Positions 42,323-55,546 of a stretch of 64,000 nt of DNA are shown here, in pieces. The notes beneath the pieces are model-generated. The model was not told the origin of the DNA, searched no databases, and worked only from the letters and a program-made list of their open reading frames with translations. The position numbers were made by a program, and so were the translations under genes. Positions within the stretch are counted from its first letter, which is position 1, and every line of letters starts with the position of its first letter. This DNA is from Trametes villosa (lineage: Eukaryota; Basidiomycota; Agaricomycetes; Polyporales; Polyporaceae). Location of the stretch: NCBI GenBank assembly GCA_002964805.2, contig PUDQ02000143.1, positions 10,001 through 74,000 of the forward strand, written 5' to 3'.

Positions 42323-44695
42323 ATGTCGCTCAGCCTCTTGCTCGCCGTGGCTCTCTACTTCCTGTTCGTTCAGCACGCTTCCGCGCTGTGGCCAATCCCG
42401 AGAACTCTCTCTATCGGGAGCTCTACTATCAAACTCGCCCCCGACTTCGCTATCCAGCTTGACATCCCTCGCCCGCCCGAGGACCTACTCGCAGCCGTCT
42501 CGCGTACTCGCTCACGCCTTCAATCGGATCGGTTTGAGCGGCTGGTCCTGGGGCGTGCTGCAGCGGATGCGCACGCCACCAGGAGCGCGCACGTATTGAC
42601 TTCCCTTACTGCCAGCTTGCGTCCTGGCGCGCAGGCCAGGAGTATCGCTGAGGAGACCACACAGAGTCTCGGCGACAAGGACGAGTCTTACAAGCTCAGC
42701 GTACCCACCGATACTCCTGCGGCGACACTTGTCGCGAACACCACGCTCGGGCTTCTTCGCGGTCTGACGACGTTCGAACAGCTGTGGTACCACAGCGAAG
42801 ACGCCAGGTACTCGCTCGAGGGTCCGGTTCACATCGTGGATAAGCCTGCTTTCGTACGTATCTCTGCTCTTGTTAAATTCGAAGTGAGACGAGGGTTGAC
42901 TGGAGCGTAGCCTTACCGGGGATTCTCTTTCGATACCTCTCGTAACTTGTGAGCGCCGACCGTCCTGCCAAGATGTCGCATGTCCTCTGATCGGTCGAGC
43001 TAGTTATCCTGTCTCCGACGTGCTTCGTACTCTGGACGCGATGTCATGGGTGAAGGTTGGCTATACTTCTACCTCACACATGCTCGTTTGTACTCACTCG
43101 CCTTCGCGCCCAGCTGAGCGTCCTGTACTGGCACATCATAGACAGTCAAAGCTTCCCGCTCGAGGTCGGCGCCTTCCCTGAGCTGTCAGCGAAGGGGGCG
43201 TACTCCCCAGAGGAAGTGTACACCCGCGAAGACATACAGCGCGTAATTCAGTACGCCAACGAGGTGAGTGTTACCCTGTAGTATTCAATGTGCCGCTCAC
43301 ATCTTCGCAATCGCAGCGTGGCATCGACGTGATCATGGTACGGTCGCGTCTTCTCACACATTGCTGGATATGCTAGAACGTTCGTTAGGAGCTGGACTCT
43401 CCCGGACATACCAACGCAATATCCGTCGCCCATCCCGAACACATCGCATGCGCAGCCAAGTCACCCTGGTCGAAATACGCCTCGGAGCCGCCGGCCGGCC
43501 AGCTCCGTATTGCCTCCCCGTCAACCGTCAGCTTCGCGTGCACGCTCTTCTCGTCCGTCGCTGCGACTCTCCCCGGGACGATGATGAGCTCCGGAGGCGA
43601 CGAGGTGAATCTGCCATGCTGGGAGGAGGACGAGCAGACGATGGCCGATCTTGCGCGGCGGAATATCACCATCGCGGATGCCCTGAACGAGTTTGTCCAA
43701 ACGGTGCAGGGCGTGATCCGGGAGCACGGCAAGACTCCGTTCATCAAAAGCGGTCAGTCGTGCAGTATACTCTCATCGTTCGCTGACTCTACGACGTGAG
43801 GTATAGACATGGTGTTGACGCATAACACGCCCGTCTTGAACGACACTGTCGTAGTGTTTGTCACCCGCAGTGTCTACGACGAATCATTGCCACAGCTGAC
43901 CCCACCCATAGCGTATGGCAAACGTCGGAAGACGCGTCTGCCGTCGCCGAGAGAGGCCTCCGCCTGATTCACCAGCCCTCGAACTACTTCTACTTGGTCA
44001 GTATTATTCTCACGGCGCTATCGGGTCGGTGCTGACCCATCTCGTAACAGGACTGCGGCGCCGGGGAATGGTTAGGGAACGACATATCGGGGCAAGTCGC
44101 TATCTTCTTACTTCTCGCGTGGGCATCAACCTGGGCTCGTAACCTCAGAAATAGCTGGTGTGATCCTTTCAAGACGTGGCAGAGAGTATGTTCAAGCTCT
44201 CAGTAGCAGCTTGAGCCGGGCGGACAAGCTCACGGTTACGCGACCGATAGGCATACTCCTTCGATCCGTACGCCAATCTCACAACAGCGCAGTATGACCT
44301 TGTATTGGGTGGTCAGTTCGCTACATAATTGAACGAGAGCGCTCCGGTTCACCCTCTATTCACGGCGCAGGTCAGATGCCACTATGGAGCGAACAGTCCT
44401 CCCCGGAAAATCTCGACCCAATTGTTTGGCCGCGCCTCGCAGCGGGCGCCGAAGTGTTCTGGACGGGCGCGACTCTGCCGGACGGCTCGTCCCGCCTCGG
44501 TGAGTGTTCGAGTTTGCTTGCGCATTAATTTACGACTCTCACCTTCTCTAAGGGGTGAACGTTACGAGCACTACCCGCGCTCTCGCACGTCTGAACGAAC
44601 TCCGGCACCGGCTCGTTGATCGAGGCGTCAAGGCGATCGCCCTACAGCCGAAGTGGTGCGTCTTACGACCTGGAGAGTGCGACTTGGACTCCTAG
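42323..44695 (+). CDS. Beta-N-acetylhexosaminidase (GH20), secreted
   Basis: An N-terminal signal peptide (MSLSLLLAVALYFLFVQHASA) is followed by the GH20 N-domain (ALWPIPRTLSIG ... TLVANTTLGLLRGLTTFEQL). After several introns the TIM-barrel reads YRGFSFDTSRNFYPVSDVLR, TLDAMSWVKLSVLYWHIIDS, RGIDVIMELDSPGHTNAI and, with the catalytic pair, SSGGDEVNL (Asp-Glu, near 43590-43605). The C-terminus ends LQPKWCVLRPGECDLDS. GH20 enzymes release N-acetylglucosamine from chitin oligomers by substrate-assisted catalysis. Many small exons (about nine) make the exact join set tentative between 43800 and 44540. It could act in recycling of the fungus's own wall or in nutrition. Confidence 0.88.
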
Positions 44696-44858
44696 CGGTA
44701 TGCACTACTTGCTACGCACGACGACTCGAACACTCGCTCACTATGTGACAGCGGGTGTCCGAAGTAGAGAATGATTTACAGAATACGCGTAATGTACAAC
44801 ATCAATCGCGATAGCTAGCGCACAGCAGAGAACACACAATTCGAAACCTACAACGCTA

Positions 44859-47800
44859 TCAAGCTTTGCATTGCAGCTTGTGACGAGGCCAGTCCTTCTT
44901 CTGGCATGCCTGCGAACAGTATCGCACCTTCAAACAGCCGGTGCACGCCTTGAGCTTCGGCTGCCCGCGCCCCCTGCATACCGAGCATTTGTGCGCCGCG
45001 GGGTCACGCCCGACGGTCTCGAGGTACGACACAGCGAAGAGCGGCGAGAGCGCGATGCGCGTCACGTACGGAGCGTACTTCCTCCACTGTTCAACCTTCA
45101 GCAGGCTCTCAACGTCCTTGCCTCGTCCGCAGCTGCACAGCGGGTCGACCTCCATCTCCAGCGTGAGCGGCGCCTGCTGCCGCCTGAGGTACTCGCAGTC
45201 GTCCGTGTGCGCCCACGTCCGGCACCGCTCGACGAAGGCCGGGATGAGCTGCTTCCACGCCTGCATCTCGCCCTCGAACACGGTGACGTTCTGCATGTCG
45301 CCTCCGTGCACGAGCCTCCCGAAGAAGCGCTCGATGAGGGGCATGACGTCGTGCGTGAGCGGGAGCACGAACGCGTCGCACACCATCGTGTGGGAGTGGA
45401 GGTCGTAGCGCACGTCGGCTACGAAGAAGAGCGTGTCGCAGTTGTTCGTCTGCTCGTCCCGGAGCGCGAAGACGCGCTTCGCGCGGCCGCCGTGGATGCC
45501 GGTGAACCTGATGAAGATCGTGTGGATGGTGTCCTTGACGAACATGAGGGCGTCCGCGCGGTGTTTCTTGCGCATGGTGCGCTCCCGGGTCGAGAGCATA
45601 GAACCGACGTGCACGCCTAGCCATTCGTCGATCCGGGGGGCGGTCAGGTCCAGCACCGGCAGCCGGGATAGAGAGAGGCGGTGGATGTTCCAGGAGTGGA
45701 GTGCGTTGCCCGCGCCGACGACGGGGAAGGGGTTGAGCTTCATTCCGTCAGGGTTTAGGAACGGTCCAGCGACGGGTACTACGACCTAGGATTGTCGGTA
45801 GTTCCGTCAGTGAGCTGTTCGTTCAGCACGTAAACGAGCCACTCACCTCAATGTACAAAGACTTTCGCGCCAGACGAAGCTTGTTCTGGCTGCCTATCAC
45901 GGGGAAGGGGAAGACGACGTCCTGAGAGTCGCCTGCGACGGTGAGACGCATGCAGCATGGCGACAGCTGCGCGATCTGGGGGATGGCACCGGCGGAGCCG
46001 AATTCGCGCTTGACATTGGGGGCCTCGACCAGCACCTTGCTCGACAGGGTTTGTACGAGTTCGCACTGCTCGTCCAGCTCGACAAACACGGCCTGTTGCG
46101 TTCCGATGTGATCGCGGAGAGTGGAGTTCGGCCTAAGGAGGGGCCCAAGCGGGTCTTCGAAGACGGTAGAGGGAAAGGAAGGCTCGGGAACAACGAAGAC
46201 ATGCTCTTCGTCCATGAGGTTGGCGCTGTATATGCCGAGCTCCATGCCCATGTGGCGTATAAGCATGGCGGTACCGGTCGTGCTCCTGACCGAAAGGCAT
46301 ACCCTCAGGCCACTAGGCGGTTCGATGTTTGTGAGAAGCATCGCGGGTATACAGAACGACGCAACGAGCGGGAGAGCCCCATCCCACCCGTCCGGGTCTT
46401 CCTCAAAGAGGACGCGCGGATCGGTCTTCGTGCCCGTCGCGATGACCCGCCCCCACGCGACGTGCACGGCGCTGAAGATGTTGTGTGACCACGAGCCGCG
46501 GATATCGCAGTGTAGGAGCGGGGTCACGACCTTTGCGGCGCGCGCTGCACTCTCGAAAGCGGTGATCTTCTCGCGCGGCACAGAGAGAATGACGCGTACG
46601 ACGGGAGGCACCGACACCCACCCAGAAAAGCGCCCGATTCTCGGGGCTTTATCCGTCCTGTAGTACTCGACGGTATGGACGCCTTGTCGATGGAGGTGCG
46701 CGTAGAGATCGTTCCGGTTCACAGTGTTCATCGGCATTGTCCGGTCGGACTCCTCGAGATCCAGGAAGCGGTCCATGACCTCAAGCCACTCCTTGTACGG
46801 AATGCGGAGGCGCTCGCGGATCAGCTTCAGCAACAAGGCGAAACCCTCCCGCGTGTAGTGGATGATGTTGGACGCGGCGATGGCTTTGAGGAGGTTCGCC
46901 TGATTCTGCTTCCAAAACGTCTGCGCGTCCTCTTGCTCAAAGATGGAGTGGTAGATATCGAATAGGAGGGTGCCTAGCTGACGAGTGTCGAAAACGGGGG
47001 GCAGGCGCAGACGACCACCGCGCAGAGCGAGTTCGCTGTCGCCAGAAGAGGGGCGTTTCCATGTCGTCACTTGATGGAACTGGGTGGTCGCCCCTTTGGT
47101 GAGCTTGTACAGCACCAGCTCGTGTGTGTTCGAGCGCGAAGTGAACCCAGACAGGTAGTCGATCGGGCACAAGTCCATGAGCAGTCCGATGGTTCCGATA
47201 TCGGCATAGAGGAGGTCCGCGAACTCCTTCGTAGCATCTTCCCCACGAAACAGCAGCGACTCCGTATAGAGCACGCTAGACGGCGACGATGACAAGAGGG
47301 GGGCCGCCGCGATGAGGATGTTCAGCAAGCCGATGTGGTCGATGAGGTTGGAGGTCTCGATCACGTTGAACGTTGCAGGTGCCTCGTCGCGGACATACTC
47401 CTCCGTGGACAAGCGTAGAAGCTGGGTCTTGTACTGCGCGATGGGAACCCCAGACATGAGCGTACCGCTCTCGCGGAACCCCCGGAGAGCCCGGCAAAAG
47501 GCGGTCGCTTCCGCGAGGCACAGACGAATGCGCGGAGTGTGTGCGAAGCCCACCAAGGAGTCTCGGAACGCAGCGCACCAGTCAGAGAACTCGGCTTGTG
47601 CGGACTTCACCATGTCTGCGGGGCGAACCTTCCCCTTGGTGTTGCCGAAGAGTGCAGCGGAGTGAAACGTAGACAGCGGGTCGGTAGCGTAGTGCACCGT
47701 GCACCCATCCCCGGAAAGTGAGTACGCAAAGGTAGGGTTGAGGAACTTGGCAAGTGCGACTTGTTTCGAATCGGTGAAGGTCGTCCCCGTCTTCCAATAG

Positions 47801-48532
47801 TTCACCACTTGGTCGGCCGAGATAAGAGGGGATCTGACGATCAAGGGGCCCGCAGCCCGAGCGGATGTCATGGGAGTGCCCTTCGGATCCAAGGACTGGT
47901 TGAACGCGTTTTTGTATACCTGACGGATTGCGGCGAGGCGCGGAGGGGGCAGGTCTTGCATGGCGATATACAACGACCAATGACGGCGGAGCTCGGCCAA
48001 TGTGTGGTCGGTGGAAGTTCGCAAGTAGGCCCCATACGGAGACGAGCGCCAGGATGCCGGGTTGATTGAGGCGTCGACAAGTTTCTTGCACTGCGATCGC
48101 AAGACAGACAGAGAGCCGTCGTCAAGATGGAGATGGTAGAAGATGTTCCAGAGCGCCTGCTGTGGAACGTTGTCCGCGATGAGACTGAACAACAACGCAT
48201 TCCGGGCTGGGCGACAGGTGAGAGAAGGAGTGCATGCTGATCAAAGAGCGTACCTAGGACTCCTGGGTCGATATCACAGCAGGTGAGGTCTAGCTTGCGG
48301 GAGGCTGTAAGGAAGAGAAACCGTGAGTTAAAAGATATGAACAAGACACCGGATACTCACATTCGCTAGCCTCGGTGAAGATGGTATAGAGAACGTGCCG
48401 CGGATCGCCGCAACCAAGTAACAGAATATCTGCATCTTCCTCGGGAGGAAGGTCGCGGGTCAAGCAGACTGCTGATGTGTTGCCGATAGGGTAGAAGAAG
48501 TATCTTCCCGGCCAGACGAGCGTATGAGCCAT
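44859..48532 (-). CDS. DUF4470 and MYND-zinc-finger protein, copy 2
   Basis: Start 48532 gives MAHTLVWPGRYFFYPIGNTS, then ILLLGCGDPRHVLYTIFTEA: the DUF4470 N-terminus. Two introns (near 48365 and 48250) are at the same positions as in copy 1, followed by one long exon (to about 45845) and a final exon. The C-terminus carries a MYND finger (CSVCRGRGQPKLKACTGC ... RYCSQACQKKDWPRHKLQC, 44980-44868). The body aligns with copy 1 throughout (for example the YWKTGTT, VIDTSN and VLYTES segments), but with many substitutions, so the pair is much older than the kinase duplication. Function unknown. Confidence 0.85.
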
Positions 48533-50162
48533 GATATGCACGCAGGCGGGGGTGGGTGGGCGGAGGAGTGCACAGGGATGATATCCAATATCCTGAACCC
48601 TACTAATATATGCTAGGCGCCAAGCTGTCAACGGGTGGACGACATCGGCGTGTTGCTGCGGTAGCCCACGCCAGAAGCCTTCAGGCTGGGGTCCACCTCA
48701 GCAAATGCGACGCATCTTGTGGACCAACATGCTCGTTTCCGTGGTTGGTTTCGGAGCTGCCAAGTCCAACTTCGCCTACCAGGACCTGTCGATGCAAGTG
48801 TATCAGCCGTGTTACGGCCAAGGCAGAATGGATACCAAATACCACGGAAATTGTAGACACATGGAGGATCAGGACCCCAGGCCCCTCAGGATGATCGAGT
48901 ACCAAGCTGCTGACTGCTGATCCTCTTCATGAACGACTGTGAAGGCCAACACGAGGCATCCGATATGGGTACCGTGCTGTAAAAGCCTGTGCTCCAGTGA
49001 ACGTCAGGCGTATACTAGCGCAGTATCCCAAACTGCTGGCAGCCAAATCTTCAGACGAAGGTGTGTCGGAACGAGTCGGATTTGTGCGAACAGCCTGGGT
49101 CTTAGTAGGCGGCATCCCGCCAAAATGCCAGCTCGAGGCGTGGAGCAATCAAGACCAACGCAGAGTGACTCTGTACTTCACGAAGAAAATTGAGGGGCGG
49201 GCAGAGTTGAGAGGGCATGGATTGAAAGTCCACAGGATCCACACTACTTTGAGATGAGCGGCGGGAGCAAGAATCAATTGCAAGCGCCCGCGACCGTCAG
49301 CGGTTGTCCGCCGCCGCGAACGCCCACCACCGCAGTCACCAGGAGCTACCACCATGATCCACCCCAAGGCCTTGGAATTTCTCGCCGAGCTGACTGCGAT
49401 TGTCACGTCTGTTTTGATCTACGCTTCGCAAATACTACATCCAAAACTTTCGATATTGAGCCTGCGCCGGTGTCGCCGTTCGCGGGATGAGCTAGTTTGT
49501 CAAATTCCAGGCCAGCCGTCGCAGTAACCCGCCAAGTTGCGAGAATATCGGTGAGTTACGCCTAGCTATGGGATCTACGGATGCGCATACATTGCAGGAA
49601 ATCAAGCAGGTATGGCAGCAATCTTCTCTCTGCGTAGGAATAATAGGCGATTTCAGGACTCATACTACCAGTATTGGGCGTGAACAGTCTCCAGAGGTAA
49701 ATCATTTCTTGAGCGAATGGATTTCGCGACGTCTCTCTCATATACTTGAACTCACGCGTACCACCGACAGGTGACGCAACTGACGTGCATTCCGACGCGA
49801 CGCAGTCGGCCGCGCTCCTTCTAGACATGTTATCGCTTGCGGACTACCGCGATGCACGAAATCCCGCCTGGAGGACGTCACCGACAGCATATTTTTACCG
49901 CTTCGCCCTACACTCCCACCTGGAGCATGTGGAATTTCTCGACGAATTGGTCAACGGGACTGTTATCTCTCTTCTCTCGCCCAACGCTTTCCACGCTACC
50001 ACACCATCTGACCTCAACCACAACCCGCTCCATCCGCGCTCTTGCCAGTAACCTCCGAGGCTTATCGCTATCGCGCCATATTCTTCCGTCGATTCAAAAG
50101 TCGAGGCCGTCCATGAAGGCCAGTCGGATTCACCCAGAGTCTGTCTTGCACCTCTCCGAGCG
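48533..50162. other. Intergenic, divergent promoter region with one doubtful frame
   Basis: About 1.6 kb between two divergent genes. A plus-strand frame at 48997-49257 (VRRILAQYPKLLAAKSSDEG ...) looks somewhat protein-like but has no start context, introns or family, and may be a relic. The remainder shows nothing. Confidence 0.35.
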
Positions 50163-52698
50163 ATGGAACACCTCCCTGGGGCAGCGTATCCGACTGCTGC
50201 GAATCCACGCGCCGTCGATATCGACTCTGGAGTGGCCGCCTTGCCCCCTTCGATATCGGAAATCCACAGCAGAGAGGACGAAAAGGACGAGAAGGCGTCG
50301 TTCGCGCAGATAGACCAAGTCATCTCAGTCTCCTCGTACAGCGACGACGCAGACGACGCAGTACAAGACCTAGGGACCGATGATCCTTTTCCCGCGGATC
50401 CTGACGCGCCACATGAGGAACAACAATTTACGTTCCGCGCGGTGTTCGTCGGCTGCGCACTTGGTGCGGTCATCTCTGCGAGCAAGTAAGCCATCTCCAC
50501 TTAGGATACCGAAAATCACAGCTAACTCACCTCCGCTGCAAGCGTCTACCTCGGCCTGAAGACCGGATGGACATTCGGAGCATCGCTCTTCGGGTCCATC
50601 TTCGGGTTCGCCATCCTTAAGCCCCTCTCAAGGATGCTACCGGAGACCTTTGGAGGAGGCTACTTCGGTCCCAAGGAGAACGTTTGCTGCCAAAGCGCTG
50701 CTACGGTGAGGTTTCTCAGGATAATGCCTGTACTTGCGACATCGGTTCACGCTGCATAGGCTGCCGGCTCACTCGGTCTGCTCTTCATGTCGGGATTCCC
50801 CGCAGCCTACCAGCTCGGCCTCCTGCACGACGACCCGGTGGCCGATTTTGGGTATGTCCTCCGGTACCCAGGTATCCTAACAATCGTTCACCAACCTAGC
50901 ACAGGCGCATTGTCACATTCACTCTGTGCTGCGCCTATGTCGGCATATTCTTCACCATGCCCTTACGTCGGCTCTACATCCTCAAGCTCAAGTTAACCTT
51001 CCCTAGCGCTGTCGCAGCAGCGTACACAATCCGCTCCCTGCACGTTGGCCGAAACGCGGCCGCCAACGCGCGCAAGAAGACGCTCGCTCTCATCGTCTCT
51101 TTCCTTGTCGCCATCGCGTGGCGCATCGTCAGCGAGTATGCCCCTGGAATCATGTGGGACTGGCACTGGGCGTGGTGGTTCTACAAGGCGGGCTGGACGT
51201 GGATCATAAGGGCCGAGAATTGGGTCATTATCTCTATCTGCGAGTCCACTGTGCACGACTGATCCAGACGCTACAGGGTTGGATCTGGGAATGGACGCCC
51301 GCCTTCATCGGTGTGGGTCTTCTAGTCCCGATTAACTCCTCGGTGTCCTTCGTCGGCGGGTCCGCCCTTGCCTGGGCTATCATCGGGCCCGCCCTTGTCG
51401 CCACGAACCGCGCGTTCGGCACCCCCGTTTCGGCGACGGGTGAGTCCCCGGAGTACATGAACTTCGCGAACATGGTCCTCGACGATCCTGTGGGCAAGCC
51501 TTCCCCGAAGTACTGGATGATCTGGCCGGGATGCGCGGTGCTGCTGTGTGCGAGTATGGCTGAAATCGTCGGGAACGGCGGGGCGGTCATCAAGGGCGTG
51601 GCGATCACAATAGGCTCTTCCCTGGCGAGCCTCAGGGCGTACCGGCGCGGGGGGCAAGAGCGCAACGCACCTTCCAATGATGACGAGAAGCTCGAGTTGT
51701 ACCATGACCCCGTTCCTGTCGACGAGCAGGTTCCATGGTGGATGTGGAGTGGCGGACTTGCGGCAGGGACGATCCTGACGATGCTCGTCATGCGCTACCA
51801 GTTCGGGCAGAACGCGGGCGTGACTCTCCTCGCGATCCTCTTCTCGTTCTTTTTCTCCCTCGTCGGCGCCGAGTGCACCGGCCGCGTCTCGGTGACGCCC
51901 GTCACCACGCTCGGAAACTTTGCGCAGCTCATCTTCGGCGGGATATCCAAGGGGACTGGGATCGCCCCGATGGCGAACCAACTGAACAACGGGCTCACGG
52001 GAATGATCACTCTCGCCGCCTCAGAGCAGGTTGCGGACATGCTTGGTACGTCGCCCCTCCTTTTAATCTGAGGACGTCGAGGTGCTAACCCCGCTGCAGG
52101 GGATCTGAAGACCACACACCTGCTCGGGGCTTCTCCGCGCGTGCAGCTCTACGCCCAATGCTGCGGCGCACTCGTCTCAATCTTCCTCTCCGCCGGCATG
52201 TACGTCGTGTTCGTCAAGGCGTACCCCTGCATCAACACGCTCAGCACCACCACCTGCGCCTTCCCCGCGCCCGACGTTGGCGCCTGGCGGGCCGTCTCCG
52301 TTGCGGTCTCCTCGCCCTCGCTCCCCATCCCGCGTTCGTCGGGGATCTTCGCCCTCTGCCTGGGCGCTCTCGCCATCGTGTCCACGCTCGTGAAGTACCG
52401 CTTCGTCCGCCCGGAGCGGCGCGCGTGGTTCCCGAACTGGAACGCGGTCGGCATCGCGTTCATCCTGGGCCCGCTGTGCACGTACCCGATGGCGATGCTG
52501 TTTGGGAGCCTTGTTGCGCTTGTGTGGAGGAAGTATTGGCCAGCGGGTGCGGTGATGTACTGTTACGCCGTCGCGGCGGGCATGATCGCTGGGGAAGGTT
52601 TGGGTGGCATTGCCAACGCGGTGTTGCAGATCGCAGGGGTTTCTGGTGCGGTGAAGGGTACGGCTGCAGGGTGCCCTTTGGGCGCGTACTGCGGTTAG
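50163..52698 (+). CDS. OPT-family oligopeptide / metal-chelate transporter
   Basis: ATG 50163 opens a hydrophilic N-terminus with an acidic stretch. The membrane core follows: FTFRAVFVGCALGAVISASN, VYLGLKTGWTFGASLFGSIF, GPKENVCCQSAATAAGSLGL, PAAYQLGLLHDDPVADFG, MPLRRLYILKLKLTFPSAVA, WEWTPAFIGVGLLVPINSS, GECTG-like AECTGRVSVTPVTTLGNFAQ, and APMANQLNNGLTG. At least twelve hydrophobic segments are visible. The NCCQSAATAA and PS-A-A segments are typical of the yellow-stripe-like half of the OPT family. These import small peptides, glutathione or metal chelates. Five short introns are inferred. The gene converges on kinase copy B with 155 bp between stops. Confidence 0.88.
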
Positions 52699-52853
52699 TC
52701 GGGCGACAGGGAGATGAGAGGCTTGCACGGTGATTGTGATCTTTCATCGACGGGTCATCTGAATGTACTAGGGGAGCATATGATACAACATGAACAGAAT
52801 ACACGTACAAATCCAACAGATACAGCAACAAATGCAACGAAGCGACCCTACTG

Positions 52854-53813
52854 TCACCCTAGCCTCGCCTTCTTGCGCGACGCCGTCCCGCCGCCACTCA
52901 GGCTCGCGAAACTTGCCGCGCTCCCGACTTTGGAGTGGTTGGAGTGCGAGTGCGAAAGCTGCGAGAGATGGGCCTGCGCGGTCGCCTGGACCTGTGAGAC
53001 CTGCGCCTGAACTTGCGAGCCTGGCGCGGCGATGGGCATCATCGACGGGGCTTCGTCGTTCGTTATGCGGCGATGAGGCGGCATCTGGTGGGATGGGAGC
53101 GACTCAAACGCGCTAAGAATAGGAGGGTCAGCCATCTATACCGAAGCGGTGCAGGATGCGAGTCGCACGTACTTGCGAGTAGGTCGAGGTTCCTCTTGAA
53201 ACCACTTGTGCTGTAGGGCTTCAGCCGCGGTGAGACGCCTGTCTGGATCGTACGCGAAGAGTTGCGCGAGAAGATCGGCGCCGTGAGAGCGGATGCGGGA
53301 TTGGCACCATTCGGAGAGCCGGTTATTGAAGCTGGGTGCGCGGAGGTTAGAGGCACAGCGACAGACCGCTGATGTGTGGACGACGCACGGATCGAGTTTC
53401 TTCATGCTCTGGTACTCGGGTAAATCCTTCAGCTTGGGCCAGTCCCGATCTATGGGGTAACGTGAGGTCAAACGGCCCAGCTACGATGGCATGAGCGTAC
53501 CTGACGGCGTGCCAAGAACTTCGAAGATCTTGAGCATTTGGTCTTTCTGGAAGGGTACATTCTTCTTCGAGTCCAGTTTCGCCTCCTCTCCCTTGAAGAT
53601 GGGCCTGAGGCTGGCGAGCTCCGCCATAACGCACCCAACGGCCCATATGTCGATGGACTTGTTGTAGTGCTTCGCACCTAGCAGAAGCTCCGGCGCGCGG
53701 TACCATATTGTGACGACGACTTTGTCGCCCAGGAAGAGGGGCTGGAGGGGCTGATGCGTCAGACGAGCCAATCCGAGGTCGCCGATCTTGACAACCCCGG
53801 AGGACGTGATGAG

Positions 53814-53847
<34 letters not shown>

Positions 53848-54451
53848 TGCGCCTCGTGGAGGTACAGGAGCCCATTGAGGAGCTGGTACGTGAGGGACTT
53901 AAGAACCGGCTGAGTTATGGACGAACGAAGCGTTTGCGAGTGGTGGTGGATGACTTGCTGTTCCCCGGTTAACTTCATTCGCATGAGCACGCGATGGGAG
54001 GGAGATTTACCAGGAAGTCGTGCTCGGCGTACTCGAAGACCATGTAGATGGACTTGTCCTCGAGGATGACCTCTTTCAGAGAAACAATGTTCTCATGCGA
54101 GATTTCCCTGTTCAACTACGGTCGTGTCAGTATGCAATCATTCGGCGTCACTTTAATTATAAATTTCACTGGGCCTACAGCAATTTCGCGGATAGCGCTC
54201 TGGCTGATGCCGGTATAAGTCACAACATCGCCTTCTTTATCCGGCTTGAACTTCTTGATGGCATGTATTCGTTGGTCGCTGTCTTTGCTCTGGGCTTTGT
54301 AAACCCTGCCGTACGTTCCAGAGGAGATGAAGCCGAGGATGGAATACTTGTCCGTCACTCGCTTGCGCGCGGCGTCGCGCTTCGCGCGATATATGCGCAT
54401 AGGGTCATTTACGAGGACGTTGCTGGTCGACCAATCGTCTAACAGGGACAT
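52854..54451 (-). CDS. SSN3: Cyclin-dependent kinase 8 (Mediator kinase Ssn3), copy B
   Basis: All six exons and splice signals of copy A are kept: [16 protein letters not shown] start at 54451, [58 protein letters not shown] and the SRKKARLG end. Substitutions seen include Phe in GFISSG, Ile in QRIHAIKK, Asp in RSHGAD, Arg in DPDRRL and EAPSMMPIA in the tail, all conservative. No stop or frameshift was found, so two functional Cdk8 genes are predicted where fungi normally have one. Catalytic and cyclin-binding residues are the same as in copy A. Confidence 0.88.
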
Positions 54452-54901
54452 TTAAGGAGCACCAACCGGAGCAGACCAAGGTGCGCGTCGGTGACCGTCG
54501 CGGAGAAGGAACAGGGCACGGGCGCTCGGACGCAGTGGCAGTACTTGGCGCAGTCCGCGTTCCGAGAATCTCGGACTGAGATGCAAAACGTACGCACCTC
54601 CGGCACTATTTTGGTGGTTCAAAGGAAGGCGGAAAGGTTTATTCGCGGTCTGCACAAATTCAATAGAAGAAGGGAAAGGACGTAGGCTTTTCAACATATG
54701 ACGGACATCGGAAGCGCGACGGCGTGTATTTAGAAGTAAGAGGGTCGTACAAGCTGGGCGGGAAGTTTGGGCGGGAAGTTCAATGCGGTCGGTAGGAGGA
54801 GAGGTTTAGGTACGAAAAGTGTTTCATTTATGATATGCCCTCCATCCGATTATGGTACAACATCGAAAATAGAGACTGATACAATCCCGAGTCCCCCGAT
54901 T
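54452..54901. other. Intergenic, arm B
   Basis: About 450 bp between the kinase and Thr-rich protein 2 of arm B. It corresponds to 36565-37018 but lacks one of the GCCACTGCC tandem units. No gene. Confidence 0.4.
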
Positions 54902-55465
54902 TTACGGGCTGCGAGTAACGGTGGGCACGGTGTCTGTCACGACGGTGGTGGTAGTCTCCGTGCTGGTACGCGTCACAGGGACGGTCTCCGTGCTCGACAA
55001 GAACTTGGTGCTCGTGACCGTGCTCATCACCACCGGGTTCGTAGTCGTGCGGACCGTCGTTGTCGCGATCGCCGTGCTCGTGGTGGTGGACGTAGAAGTG
55101 AGCGTCGCTGTGCTTGTCACGGTCGCAGTCGAAAGAGACGTTGAAGTGCTCGTTGCGGTAGTCGTGACGGTTTTGGTCGTCGTCGAGGTCGATGTGACCG
55201 TGTTTACTGCTGCGCGCTTCCCGTTGGTCTGAGCTGGCACGGTGACGGTGGCGGTAGTAGTGGCGGTAGTGGTGGTTGGGTGGACGGAGGTGACAGTGTA
55301 CGTGCTCGCGCTGCATGAGCGAGCAGCGGCGCGTGCCTCGACATCTGCGGCGAAAAGGTGAGGAGAGATAGCAAGTAAAGAGCGTAGAGGCTTACTATCG
55401 GCATGAACACCGGCACATAGAGCGAAGGCCGTAGCGAAGACGGCGATGAACTTGTAAGAGAACAT
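54902..55465 (-). CDS. Thr-rich secreted protein 2, copy B
   Basis: Start 55465 gives MFSYKFIAVFATAFALCAGV; the intron after HAD is kept. The mature part matches copy A closely, including NGKR (candidate Kex2 site) and the T-x-T tract, but ends TVPTVTRSP instead of TRGQ and has VVTDTVPT in place of VETTTVPT. The frame is intact for about 169 residues. Confidence 0.75.
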   Translation of the reverse strand: MFSYKFIAVFATAFALCAGVHADSKPLRSLLAISPHLFAADVEARAAARSCSASTYTVTSVHPTTTTATTTATVTVPAQTNGKRAAVNTVTSTSTTTKTVTTTATSTSTSLSTATVTSTATLTSTSTTTSTAIATTTVRTTTNPVVMSTVTSTKFLSSTETVPVTRTSTETTTTVVTDTVPTVTRSP

Positions 55466-55546
55466 GGCTAGAAGAGTTGGAGTGCGGGTTGGGTGTGTGG
55501 TGGTGTGCGGAGGATTTGGTGCCGCTCCCGTCGAGGATACATGGCC

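Noticed and set aside
48997..49257. Short protein-like frame before the OPT gene
   Set aside because: No ATG context, intron or family support; kept only as a remark in the intergenic entry.
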